A stretch of DNA of 64,000 bases, taken from assembly GCA_021464415.1 (NCBI GenBank), contig JAKCWG010000823.1, positions 248,001-312,000 of the forward strand. The letters are read 5' to 3'. Positions 11,301-24,035 of this stretch are shown here, in pieces. The DNA is from Lonicera japonica (lineage: Eukaryota; Streptophyta; Magnoliopsida; Dipsacales; Caprifoliaceae). The stretch's first letter is position 1; every line of letters starts with the position of its first letter. The notes under the pieces were generated by a model. That model was not told the origin of the DNA. It saw only the letters and a list, made by a program, of their open reading frames with translations, and searched no databases. A program made the position numbers and the translations under genes.

Positions 11301-13235
11301 ATTTTAACAAAATTAAGTAAAGTTTGAATTTATTTGGAATACTAATACTAACATAAAAATATATGGAGTTATACTATTTTATTTAATGTAAATCTTAAAA
11401 TTTTTTGTTTAAAATCGAGGAGCATATTTGTCTTTACAAAAAAAGAAAGGAAAAAACACTTTCATTTATATATATATATCAATATGAATGAATTTTTAAT
11501 GGGTATTGTCTCTCTCGACTCATCGATGGGTACTAACAATAATTAATGTCCATTAGTGATGTGGCAACACCTTTAATGTAACACCCGGTGTTTTAATTTT
11601 CTAGTTAACGTCCTAATCTTTGTTACTATGATGTTTAAATACTTTCTTTCAGTTTAATTTGTTTCGAGAGATCCGAATTTGATTTTGTCACTTTCTATGT
11701 CTCACATAAATACATTATAGCACTTCGGTGAAGTTTCATCACAATCGGATTCAAATTGGGCAAGTTTGAATTACTTTCGGACAAGAACTCAACTCAGTCC
11801 AAGTTTGGTGTCGGACCGGCATGGCCATTTTGGCAGACCGGTCCGCCAGCCAAAAATGGGGTAATGCTTTGGCGCCGGACCGGTGTCCATTTTCCTCATA
11901 CCGATCCGCCAGTTAAAATATTGCACATCATTTTTAACAGATTTAACCCGCGTTATCCTATTTTATTTCATCTTCCTCAACCTTATTCCGCCATTTTTAC
12001 ACTCAAAGCTTTATTGAGAGTTAGAGAGAGGTTAGATGTGGGATTTTGATGCATGATAGCTTAAATCTTGGAGTTTTGAATCGAAATTACAGATTTCTCA
12101 AGCTTTTTGCGAGCCGAACCCATTTTCGAGGTCAATTCTTTGATCTGTTCACTGTACGAGGTCGATTTAGAGCTTCATCTTTCTGTCTAGAGCTGTAGAG
12201 GTGGGAACTTCCCTTTTTCTCTCATTCTTTGCATAAAGTGACTTGCTAGTAAGATAATGTAGTCATATGGTACCAAAACCACTATTTTTCTCTGCATGTG
12301 TAAGGACAAATTCATATTTTTATAATCTGAGCCTTCATTTAGATGTTTACCATACTAATAATAATGTATATTAAGGTTGATTATCCTGCATATTGGTATT
12401 TACGGGCTATTTTATGATTTTAGTACTGAAATGACTAGAAATCAACCCATATTCGTCCAATACTCACTAAACTACAAGTTTTCCTAAATGTCCAGAATAT
12501 TAATGACTTTAAATACATGATTAAAGCCTGTAGCTAGATATGCATGTGGTGACTTGTGAATTTTCGAATGGGTCTAGCATTACCCCACTTGCCAGTTTGG
12601 ATTAACCTCATGAAATTGAAAAATTTAGCAAATGCTAGTACAATGCATAGATGACCTGAGCGTGTAAATTAAATTATGAATATGCATAGTATTTCATTAA
12701 GTTCTGAATATGCTAGTACTATGTTTAGACATGTTAATTGATAGGTTGTTGCCTTACCAAGTGGTCTAGAACTACATCCAATTATTTTTCACTTAAAAAA
12801 TGATAGATTGAATAAATAGTATAGTAAATGTGCAATGCATAACTTATACAAATCTAAAAATTTTGACCATTATTTATTGGTTTTTGCTAAATTATGGTGT
12901 TGGCCCTTTTTCAAAGTTATAGAAAAGAGTTTTGTTGGGAATGAAAGTATGATTTCGCTCAAAAGCATTATAATTAACCCATGATATTGTGTGTATATGA
13001 TTATTGTGAAGCTATGAAATTTATTCATGAAAATTGTTGAGTTAATTATTTTAGCTTTATTCATGGGTTATTACTATTATCATTATTATTATAAAATCCT
13101 TGAGCATTTACTACCCGTTCGAGATTGATATTGAGATTGTTGGAACCAGATAAGCACCTATATAAAAATGCCTGAGAGATATGTTATTGCACAAAACCCA
13201 TGGGAAGATGAGGTGCCATAAATCTGGTTACCAGT

Positions 13236-16200
13236 TGTGACGCCTCGAATCCCGTTACGAGGTTCAGACCTTCGGAGCTTGGTTAATCACAGTGCCGTAC
13301 GCGACGGAGGGTTTGAAATGTATAGCGTAAAATTGACATAATAGAAAATTACATATAAGGCCACATTTAAAAAAAATCGGGACGTGGAGTTTGCAAAATT
13401 GATAAATCCAAACCTATAAGTTAATAAAATAATCCTGACTTCTAGAATTCAATCTCCACATTTGTAAAGTCTTTAATCAATAAAAGTGATCAAACAGTTC
13501 TTACATCAAACAAACCCTCAACGAGGTCCCAAACAATCAAATGGCTTTATATTAGCTTTAAGTACAAATGAAACATATTTATTGAATACATGCAAACTAA
13601 GTCGTCTACAGACGACTACAAGTAGTCTAAGGATATTAGAGGTTTCTAGATCCCGCACACGTGCCATCCCACGGAAGTGCCTGCAAAACTAGTTTGGAAA
13701 ATAAGAGTGAGCCAAACACAGGTTCATTGGAAACTATAAGGGTTTGTATACTAAAGTACACATAGGAAAGCACATGCATCGTGAAATAATGAAAGTAGTA
13801 AAAGTCGCGTCTGTACATTTATACTATTCTGACATATGTATTCTACATGTATATATATTTATAGATTACTTTGTTTAAAATATAATGAAACTACATTACA
13901 TGCATTGCACGAAGGATACCATCCCCAAACCCAAAAATACGATAAATAAATATAAATATCATCAAAGTACCGAAATAATACAGTAACAAAGTATCTTCGA
14001 GATAATATATTCATAGAATAAATGTAGGCACTAATCTAGTAACCGTCAATCTTATCTCTCATCTGACATTTAGGATTTTCTTAACTGTGCACAACAATCG
14101 CGATCTAAGCCCCCAAGATTAAGGTATCCAGCCCCTAAGGCTAGGTCCCCCCGTGGACCACTTAGATGTTGTAGGGTATGCCGCCTCATGGAGTCCCCCT
14201 ACGGACCATAGAGTATGCTGCTCTTAAAGTGGGGTCCCTCTACGCGGACCAGGGTGTGTAGCCACCGAGGCTAGGTCAACCCCATGGACCATTAGTGCTT
14301 TACAAATCCAAAACATCAATAGATAGTATTCTCAAAGATTATACTTATATACATATCATACATATATGTACATATATACGTATATCTCCATGCACAACGC
14401 CTAATCCTTCTATTAACTATATATGTATGCTTTAAGTGGATAGATTCATAAACAACGAAAATATAGACAACTTAAGATGGACCTAACGTACACTTGCCAT
14501 TTAGGAAACTAATACCATCGCATGATTATATCAATGTAATACTTGAATAATCCCAATGAGCAAACTAATAATTTATTGGTATTAAGCTCTTAGGCTAATA
14601 GAAAAACGATCCCAATGTCATTTACCCGTTTTATAGGGTATTCATCGCATGGATATAATCATAGCGATTTTAATAGTTAAATCTTTAATTAACCCACCAT
14701 TATCAAGCGTATAACACAGAAAATATTACAAGGTTTGTTACCCAAAATGGTGAGTCTTTGCCATGTTCATGGTATTAGTAATTTCAATGTCATGTGTATG
14801 CTATCCATATCATAAGAAATATATATGTACGACTCCATCTTAATATACTAAATAAAGTATGCATCCAAAGCACTTTGTGGTTGTATTCTATTGCTAGCTA
14901 AGCAAACAAATGTGCAAATGGAGTTTCCTGTATACTTATTGGAGTAATTCCTTTACAACTCAAAAATATATAAATATGTATATAGGAACTAGTGAGTATA
15001 CTATATATATAGTGCTAAGTTCTTATTAAAAAGATGATATAGTTCAATTCTTGTATAATTTCTCCTCATAGATCATAAATTGATGTAAAATAATTACGGA
15101 CTGAGTAAACGTGCTACCGGATATTAACAACAGCTCGTGACGTACTAGTAAGTGATAAGATTCCTATTTTCTGACAAACACAAGTATGATTTACATAGTG
15201 TTGAGCTTAAATCTTACAAAACTCATATTTTCAAAACCATAACATTATATATATATGAGCTCAACTAAGTATACACGCATACGAGCTCGTGGGCTCGACT
15301 ACGGCTTGCAATATTCTTGAGAATAATGAAGCTCGTCAAAAATAACATTAATCTACGACAAAACATGTATAAATCAAGAGAAAAATCACCAAATCACAAC
15401 CTAATACCCCATGTACGCGTACCAACAAGCGCGTAAGGCAAAATTCCCAAATTATGATTCGAAAGGAAGGGTGCAACACATAATAGTTGAAAATGAGCTT
15501 GAATAGTAGTGTTCCCACCTTTTTAGGGTTAATCCCTCAAAGAATTGCCGTTAAATCGAGCCAAAAAAATCAATTTCAAAAATCCTAATTTTTTTGAGCT
15601 TTTAAGCCCTAAAAATGGTGGAATTGATTGAAGGTGAAGATGAAGATGGTGGTGGGGGTTTTGTAAAGGATGGAGGGCCTTATAATATTCCTCTCTAGCT
15701 CTCTGTCTTTCTCATCTCTCTTTGGTCATAGAAGCTTGGGTGAGAATAGAGGTGGAAGGAGATGAGCATAAATAAGTGGGGAAAGGGTTAAAAACCCTCT
15801 GGTACCCCTCTGATTAATCAGAGGGTCACTTACCAGAAGTCCCCCATTTTTCTTCAAAAAATCTTGTTTTTCGCAGCCCATTTCGACTTCTAAAACAACC
15901 TTAATTCGACTCGGCCTTCAAATGAAAGTTGTAGAGGGGAATGAGATGAAACCATGGCCACAAATAGGGACTCATTTGGACTTCATATGAAGAAGTTATG
16001 TCCTTCCAAAGTTGGCCAAAAACTCATTTCGGCAAAAGTTTGATTTTTCGCCGTTAGCTGCCAAATTCAACCGCAGCTTCCCAAATTGCTTTCTAACCAT
16101 GAACCCTTACGTAATGATATTAAAATAACTTTTTGGAAGTGTTGGATCGATTACACAAGATTGAGAACAAAATTAGCTCCCCTAGCGGAGATTTTTGCCT

Positions 16201-16251
16201 TAAACGGGCTTAAGAAGAAAATGATCGCAGAGATAAATACGAGACGTTACA
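13236..16251 (-). mobile_element. Nested 3.0-kb solo LTR, Tekay-like, opposite strand
   Basis: On the minus strand it begins TGTAACGTCTCG and ends GAGGCGTCACA, so the termini are TG...CA. The 5-bp target-site duplication CCAGT is present at 13,231-13,235 and 16,252-16,256. There is no internal direct repeat and no polyprotein, so it is a single LTR left after LTR-LTR recombination. A local GC-rich, semi-repetitive part (14,105-14,300) repeats GGTCC...ACGGACC words, common in Tekay LTRs. It sits inside the outer solo LTR and is therefore younger than it. Confidence 0.8.
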
Positions 16252-16789
16252 CCAGTGCACTGACCCATGGTAATATTGGGTGCATTTGTGAGTAGTATAT
16301 TCTGTATAGTACCGATATTTGGTCGAGGAGGAGGAGGAGGAGGTGGATGGATTGCGTTATGAGCAATAAAATGTGATTGTGCCTTAAGATATGGTTATTT
16401 TAGGTAAGTTAGTATGCCAGGGCGGGCCAACTTATTTTCAATTGTATAAATCATTGACGATTTTTCAAGCTCAACTTTTATAAATATTGTTTTAGAACTG
16501 AAGATTGTAAGCATTGGTTTCTTGCATATGCATTGCATTTTTTCCCTTCCCCTATGGTTTCCACTGGGCCAGCATTGGCTCATTCCCTCATTTCCCATTG
16601 AAAGTTCATCTCATAGCGTTTTGTCGAGTTCATGAGGAAGAGTGCGGGATTTTCGTTGCCCTCTGATACCATGAGTTGTGTTTGATTATTTCTCTAGTTT
16701 ATGGACTTTGAATGCATGAATTATGTATCAATATATTTTTGTAAAGTGAGGACTTGTAATGATTTTCACTTTGGAAAAATATCAAGATT

Positions 16790-17044
16790 TATTAAAATAA
16801 TAGAGATAGAAAGAAATAAGAGAATAAGAGAAATCTTATTACTCAACTGATATCTAATATGTGTAGGCGTTAGCTCTATTTATATTAAGAGCTAACCTCC
16901 TTACTTCTCTAGATAATCAATGTGGGACAAATAAACTATATATACTATTGGGTAATCCCTCATTCATGCCACAATTCCAATGTGGGATAAATTGTATTTT
17001 ACAATATTACTTATGGACGTCCACAAGTCAATATTTTTACAACA
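16790..17044 (-). repeat. Copia 3' LTR (255 bp)
   Basis: Starts TGTTGTAAAAATATTGAC and ends TTATTTTAATA on the minus strand. About 97% identical to 22,549-22,803 by direct comparison. Confidence 0.9.
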
Positions 17045-17549
17045 CTCCCCCTTAGATGTCCATTATGCCACAATTCAATGACAGTTGCCTCATTAAAACC
17101 TTCCTAAGGAAAAACGCAGTGGGAAAAAATCAAAGTGAAGGAAAAAGAGTACAACATTCTTCTGGATCATTGAATCGGTATCAAATGCACAATATGCTGC
17201 CTCGTTAAAACCTTTACTAGGAAAACCCCAATGGGACAAAACCTAGTTAAAGGAAAAAGAGTACAGCGTGCAAATATTAAGTAGCATACTTCAGGATGCT
17301 CCCCCTGATTATTTACTCCCCCTCATGATGACAATTACATTTAATTTGATGATGAAGTCAAATCATAACAATCTCCTAAACTCATTTTGGAATATCAGCT
17401 TTAACAATCACCTCATGAGCAAATTCCACCAAGTTGTCATCAAGTGGATTTACTCGACTTCAATCTTTGTGTTCTTCTAATGCTCATGTGAAACATGTCT
17501 CATACTTATCACCTTGAAATTTTCTTGAAAATATGCTATACATGCTGCA

Positions 17550-18270
17550 TTGTCTTCATATATAATGCTCAAAACAGTTGTTATATAAGACAAGTAACAA
17601 GAACTATGAATATGCTGAAGTAAGGATTTCAATCATATATATTTCTGATTAGTTTCATGAAGAGCTAAATTTTTAAAGTAGTTTGATGAAATTACCACTA
17701 AGAAATAAAAGCATTACTACTAATAAATACTGGATCTAATTGAAATCGTGCCTTATGATAATCAGAAATATATCCTAGATTAGCATAACCTATCAACTTG
17801 GAACCATAAGAGTTATGTGCATAAAATAAAATTAGTGGTTCTTCGTGGATATCCAATGATATGTTTGATACATATCTTGTGTTGTTTAGTTGGTGTTAAG
17901 CTATATATATTGAGCAAGTAAAGAAATAAGAAAATTAAAAATCAACAATTTTCTCGAACTCTTCAGGAGTCTCGATTAATGTATCCACATAAATTGCTAC
18001 TATTGAAAATCATTTTTGATTATTCGTTTATAAAGACACATGGCAAATGGGATTGTTTCTATTTCATTCCTTAGATAAATCTTACTAAGACGATTGTATC
18101 ACATTCTTCTGGAATGAATTTGTATCGCATTCTTCTAGAATGGATAAGTCTATACAATTAGCTTCTTAATTTTATTGAGTACGTACTCTTCGACTTTGCT
18201 TCAGGCAAAATTAATCCTTCTGGGATTTTCACATAAATGTTAGAGTCTAAGTCCCCATATAAATTAGCAG
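17550..18270 (-). pseudogene. Copia reverse transcriptase / RNase H remnants
   Basis: In minus-strand frames, the RT block corresponding to 'MKIPEGF' is near 18,205-18,270 (seen as LIYMGT then MKSQKD with breaks). The catalytic box near 17,950-17,990 reads IYVDT followed by a small deletion instead of a YVDD-type motif. RNase H words IGYANLGYISDYHKARFQ are at 17,720-17,800. Stops and frame changes lie between all of these. The order matches a Ty1/copia pol reading towards lower coordinates. It cannot make an active enzyme. Confidence 0.8.
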
Positions 18271-18879
18271 TTTCACAGTATCTGAGTCTCATATATAATA
18301 TTTCAACAACTGCTAAGCTAATTATAAGATATTTAAAATTTATATATTGGATCCATAATCAGGGGAATACTATACTCATAATCAATCCCAAGTTTCTGCA
18401 GGAAACTTTGTGCCACAAGTTGGGCCTTATTCTTTTTTATTATTATAATTTAATTTCTTATGAACACCCATTTGTAACAAAAAAAATGTTAATATATATA
18501 TATTTGGGGTTCGTACTATAGGTCCAAATATACCACGTTCATTTAGAGACTCAAATTTTGCCTTAATAACAATTTCTCATTTGGCCAATTTTTCTTGTCG
18601 ACATTTATTTATTGTACATGGTTATATATCATTATTATCATTGCCCTTTAATATTCCAATAGCTACTGTATATACAAATAAGTCATCGATGACATTTTAT
18701 TTATATTCCACATCTCTTTTATTAAATATTGAGATCTCTTTATTATTTGGTACCAATGACTCTTCAGGGGCTTATGTAGTCTCTTCAGGGACTTGCGTCT
18801 TTTTCAAAACAATGACCACTTCAGGAGCCTTAAAGAGAATGGATTTTCTCATAACCTCTTCTTGAGTGACATGAGGAAC

Positions 18880-19345
18880 CTCTTCAGAAGCGTTCTTAGA
18901 GCATGATTAATCAGACTTCCTCTTCTAGGGAGTTCAATCTTTGGAACCTATAGGTCTGCCACGCTTCTGGCGTGGTACAGATTCATTAATTGCCATATTT
19001 TGAAGTTGTCCTGCATGGATATGGCAACTGTATTTATAGCTGGCACATATAACTTTGTTTCATTTTACTGCATCATTAAATCAACTAGTAATGTGTTTGT
19101 AATTTCTTACTAAACAATATTCTCCGTACCTTCTCACATTGTGATGTACGTGGGTCTAGATGAGACATAGTGGGATTGTTCCACTATAATTCCCGCCGTT
19201 TTTCTGGAACGGATAGTTTTGCAGGAACTTTCTTATCTCCCCCTAACGGCGGGAATACTTTCTCATCAAAGTGATAATTTGCAAAACGTGCAATAAACAC
19301 ATCTCCTTTAATTAGTTTTAAATACGGGATTATTAAAAATGGGTC
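18880..19345 (-). pseudogene. Copia integrase C-terminal region remnant
   Basis: The minus-strand frame at 19,184-19,340 reads GDVFIARFANYHFDEKVFPP and LGGDKKVPAKLSVPEKRREL, a well-known plant copia block after the integrase core. It is followed by MSHLDPRTSQCE (about 19,130-19,170) and the basic RQKRGRPIGSKD (about 18,945-18,985). Frames are interrupted by stops. This anchors the element's identity and strand. Confidence 0.85.
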
Positions 19346-21329
19346 AAAGCATATATGAATAGTAAAACTAACTATGGGCAAATTAGATTTAGTAGTTGTA
19401 TTTTTTGAATTTGCATGATAAGTTTGTAAAAAAAAAATAATATATAATAGAATGAAGGAAACTTACATACCAATAGGTGTCTATAGTCTTGGTGCATCTA
19501 CAGAGGGACAAATATCATCTTACATTCTTTTTAAAAAAAATGTCAATCCAAAAAGAAAAAAAAATTTAAATAAAATAATTTAGTAACAAGTTTACCTTTG
19601 CAAATGCATGGTAGAAAAAAAAATACAAATTTAGTAAACTTGTACCCTTAAAAGTTGTTTATTATTATTTTTTTAATATGGTACTTCTAAGATACCTACC
19701 TATCATGCAAAGAGTTGAAATTTTTGAGATAACTAAATTTTTTTGACTTTGAGCTCGGCTTGAGCTTCTTACTCATAATAGAGAGTGATTCAACACTAAA
19801 AAGCGTTGTATAATAGATACTTGATGAGAAAATACTTAATTTTTTTTTTCTAGTGGGAGCTTTTAGCTCTTAACACTAGTAATAATGCACAATGTTGTGT
19901 AATAGAGACCCGAGAAGAAAGTAATAATGATTCTAGTGTGAGCATCTGGCTCCCAACACTAGTTAATAATGCATAGTAATTCATTGCTACATTCACTATT
20001 TATTTCAATATGATACTCATTAAAGTTAAGCAAGTTTCTTCAGGAACAGTTTGATAATAATAATCTTTAATGAATATGTTGGTATATTATATAGGCTCTT
20101 CTGGAGCCTTCAATCTTTTGTATAAATCTAACTATAGTGGATACTTTGTGTATATATTAAGCAAAAACTTATTGAAAACTTATGATTTTTCAATAATAGT
20201 ATATGATATGACACCATCTGAAAAGTGTATTATGCAATCCATAATTCATACATTTAAATAAAAGAATTATAAATAAATGATAATTTAGGTCTTCTGGACC
20301 TAAATTGATTTTTGCTCTCAACTTCTCATCAAAAGTCTCTTCATCAAGAGGAGTGCAATCAGCATCTTTATAAAAAAATAATTTCATGCTCCCCCTCTTC
20401 AGTATGATTGTCTCACATCATTAATAGAGGTCTTTATTTAACTATCACATATTTTGGTATATAGTTGTGATTTAAGGTCCGGCGCTTCTCAACAAACCAC
20501 TTCAGGTGGTTCTTGAGTTTTGTAATAATTTTGTGTTTATACCTCTGTTGGGGCAGTTATTATATTTACCTCTAGTAAAGGAAAACAATTATCCACCTCT
20601 TTTGAGGGGAATTATTGCACATATTTTCTTGACTTCTATTTTAATAAGAGATGACACTTTCTTCAGGAATTGCCTTAGAACTAATTATTCTAAAATTTTG
20701 ATTTTATTAATATTTAGTTGTTATAATCTGATATACGGAGACAACCAACTTGCCCAAACCACTTGAAAAACAATAATCTTAATAATACTACTTCTGGAAC
20801 ATAATCAAGGTATAATATATGGGGAGTCTTTAACAGTGCTACTTTAGGTGCAAAGTATTAAAAATCATAAATTCAATCTATTTATTACGAGTGTTGGCAT
20901 GATGACCATCTTCTGATAGTCATATCCATCTTTCAGGGATTGCCAAAGAACTAATAAGTCCTGTTTAAGTATGTATAAATTGATGACGCATGAAGTTAAG
21001 AGCTAATACTTTATCTTATGAGACTTTATGCTCATAATAAATAATGAATTGTAGATTCTCGATCAAATATGAAATTCCGGGTTCATAAAAAATAATAAAA
21101 CTTTTGGTTTTATAAACAAACTTAGGGGTTGAAAAATCTAACATTACATGCTAATTTATTATGTTTGTAATGCTTTGAGCAATTATAGAGAAGGGGTAGA
21201 ATAAGAGATTTGTTAAGTTCAAATAGGAAATAATATAACAACAGCATACTTATATATAAAGTTATATATAATTTTAATTAAATAAAAATTTAACAGTTAT
21301 ATGGGACTTCATGCCCAAATTTAGGTTAC

Positions 21330-22260
21330 CAAATTTATGGGACTTTAATTCAATATCCTCTTATATCAAAATTTCAGATTTGATTATTGAAGCATATTGT
21401 TATTGGAACTTCAGGTCCAAATTTATGACTATGGAGCTTCATGTCCAAATTTATGACTACAAAACTTTAGATCCAAAATAATTATTATGAAACTTCAGGT
21501 CCTAATTTAGAGAACTTCATATCTCTAAATAAAATAAAAGCCTTTGACTTCAAATATAAATCATAGATCTTCGGGTCTAGAATAATGAATGGGGAACTTC
21601 AGGTCCCAAATATAAAATACGGATATTCGGGTCCATAATAATGAATAGGAAAATTCAGGTCTCAAATATGAATTATGGATCTTCGGGTTCATAATAATAA
21701 ATAGGAAACTTCAGGTCCAAAAAATGAAATATGGATCTTCGGGTCCATAATAATGAATAGGAAACTTCAGGTCCCAAAAATAAAATATGGATCTTCAGGT
21801 CCATAATAATGAATAAGGAACTTCAGGTCCCAAATATAAATTATGGATCTTCGGGTACATAATAATGAATAGGGAACTTCAGGTCCCAAATATAAATTAT
21901 GGATCTTCGGGTTCATAATAATAAATAGGAAACTTCAGGTCCCAAAAATAAAATATGGATCTTCGGGTCCATAATAATGAATAGGAAACTTCAGGTCCCA
22001 AAAATACAATATGAATCTTCGGGTCCATAATAATGAATAGAAAACTTCAGGTCCCAAATATAAATTATGGATCTTCGGGTCCATAATAATGAATAGGGAA
22101 CTTCAGGTCCCAAAAATAAATTATGGATCTTCGGGTCCATAATAATGAATAGGAAACTTCAGGTCCCAAAAATATAAATCGTGGAACTTCGGGTCCAAGA
22201 TAATAATGATTATAAATTTAAAATACCAAAAGTATAAATCATGGAACTTCAGGTCCAGAT
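21330..22260 (-). repeat. ~57-bp minisatellite inside the copia leader/gag region
   Basis: About fourteen diverged copies of a 56-59 bp unit, each with AACTTCAGGTCC followed about 28 bp later by ATCTTCGGGTCC and CATAATAATGAATAGG. The array lies between the copia 5' LTR (22,549) and its coding remnants, so in the transcript it would be in the leader or gag region. The middle copies (21,720-22,160) are most regular and the edges are degenerate. It has no spacer-like unique segments, so it is not CRISPR-like. Confidence 0.9.
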
Positions 22261-22548
22261 TATTTATAAAATAGAATATTCAATATCTATAACAATAATA
22301 AAAAGACAAACAACATAAATCATAATATTATGAAAGAAAAAAAATAATTATAAATCTGACATGTATGAAGAAATTACGATGCTTGATATTGAACTGGCTT
22401 CCAAGAAGAACAAATATAAATTTAAAACTATGGTGACATGCTTTCGCATGACCGGCCGGCCTTCAAGAAGCAGGAAATTTTTTTTAACTATGGTGGTCTG
22501 CTTTTGCAATGGCCTCCAATTGACTGTAGAGCAGTCGTGCTGATAACG

Positions 22549-22803
22549 TATTAAAATAATAAAGATAGAAAGAAATAAGAGAATAAGAGAAATCTTATTA
22601 CTCAACTGATATCTAATATGTGTAGGGGTTAGCTCTATTTATATTAAGAGCTAACCTCCTTACTTCTCTACATAATCAATGTGGGACAAATAAACTATAT
22701 ATATTATTGGGTAATCCCTCATTCATACCACAATTCTAATGTGGGATAAATTGTATTTTACAATATTACTTATGGACATCCACATGTCAATATTTTTACA
22801 ACA
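22549..22803 (-). repeat. Copia 5' LTR (255 bp)
   Basis: Partner of 16,790-17,044. On the minus strand it is followed by CGTTATCAGCACGACTGC (22,531-22,548), the position where a primer-binding site is expected. The tRNA is not assigned. Confidence 0.9.
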
Positions 22804-23049
22804 AGATTTGTGTTATAATATCTTTTTTTTTCTCCAAAAGATTTGAGCTTGTAAAGTTATATTCTTTAGATTTTCAACAAGATTGGTATACTGTTTGTAT
22901 GGAGGCATCATGCCGAATTTTTCACGAAATTCTAGAGTATTAAATTATGTTGCATTTGTTCTCTTTAATTCGCCTTTGTTTTTAACTGTTGTTAGAGACA
23001 ACTTCCGTTAACGCCTGCTTTAAAAAGGTGGCCGGGTTGTTACATTTAA

Positions 23050-23997
23050 CCTATTATAACAGGTTAAGGAGACCGGTTCTATTTTTTAATTTTTTTTACT
23101 TTCTTTAGTTATTTCTTCATTATATTATCACATTTTATCTTTACCTGAAACATCAAGAAGAAATTAAATCTTTATTGTTTTCTTTATAAAAAACTAGATA
23201 AAAGAAAAAAAGAAATATAATATTTCCCAATTGCTTTCCTATCTTAATTCCAATTTGATTATTTTTCCAAGAACCAATAAATTAAAGGTAAACTAAATAT
23301 GACGAAACTAAAAATTCAACATTTACATGTTTTAAGTGTCCATCTCTCTCATGATTTTTATTTACTTTATACCAATGTTTTAAAAGGTAAAAGTATAAAT
23401 CTAGACATTTTCTTATCCAAAGGCAAGGCTTAAGCCTTTTGTGTAAAATATTTTTATATTAAAAAAATGATAAATAATTAATATAAGTATGAAAATAGAT
23501 TTTTATGTCATTTTACTGTCAAGTTTTTTAGTTTAAGGGGTAAAGTGCTAAATAAAAATAGCTTAAGAGTCTGTTGTAATTTATTAAAATTAAGACTTCT
23601 CCCCCTTAATAATGTTGTGTCCAAACACCAATTTAATGAGGTAAGAAATCAAATAATAATAATAACCAATGTGTTGTGTTTGTTAAACATTTGGAGATGA
23701 TCATATTTTATAATGATAAGGAGTAGGGATATACTTGATTGGAATTAAAAAATCATAGAATGAATCTCTAATTTAAGATTCTTTAAAATTGAATGGAATT
23801 GAATGAAAAAAAATTTTAACATGTCATCGGATAACAACAAGTTATCCACTTAACCTTGCATTTAATGCTTTGTATTTATTCAATGTGCATTAATTATGTT
23901 AACCAATTACTCATTTGATCTCAACATTGATTTTTGATCCAATAGTTAATATTATAATAATTATCCATGAGTAGAGAAAGAAGGTAACCATTGAAAC

Positions 23998-24035
<38 letters not shown>

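Larger units (their letters stand above)
16790..22803 (-). mobile_element. Ty1/copia retrotransposon, decayed, nested in the outer solo LTR
   Basis: Two 255-bp LTRs (16,790-17,044 and 22,549-22,803) flank 5.5 kb. The 5-bp duplication AGATT is present at 16,785-16,789 and 22,804-22,808. Coding sense is minus: a polypurine tract (AAGGGGGAG in minus sense, 17,045-17,055) abuts the 3' LTR, which starts TGTTGTAAAAAT, and domain remnants run integrase, RT, RNase H towards lower coordinates. No long open frame survives. By eye the LTRs differ at 8 of 255 positions, so the insertion is young relative to the state of the interior; the element probably moved in trans. Confidence 0.9.
11577..23044 (+). 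mobile_element. Outer solo LTR, Tekay-like Ty3/gypsy, split by two insertions
   Basis: The left end is TGTAACACCCGG at 11,577 and the right end is GGGTTGTTACA at 23,044, giving TG...CA termini. Identical 5-bp duplications TTTAA sit at 11,572-11,576 and 23,045-23,049. Removing the two nested insertions leaves about 2.4 kb (11,577-13,235, 16,257-16,789, 22,809-23,044) with no coding capacity, as expected for a solo LTR. The 'TGTAACACCCG...' start and '...GTTACA' end are typical of Tekay/Del chromovirus LTRs (family knowledge). Orientation plus is inferred from those ends. Confidence 0.8.

Noticed and set aside
18237..18865. Two plus-strand frames of 94 codons
   Set aside because: Antisense to copia pol remnants on the minus strand.
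21330..22260. Regular repeats resembling a CRISPR array
   Set aside because: Units are contiguous and the whole 57 bp repeats with drift; there are no unique spacers, and it lies in a plant retrotransposon.
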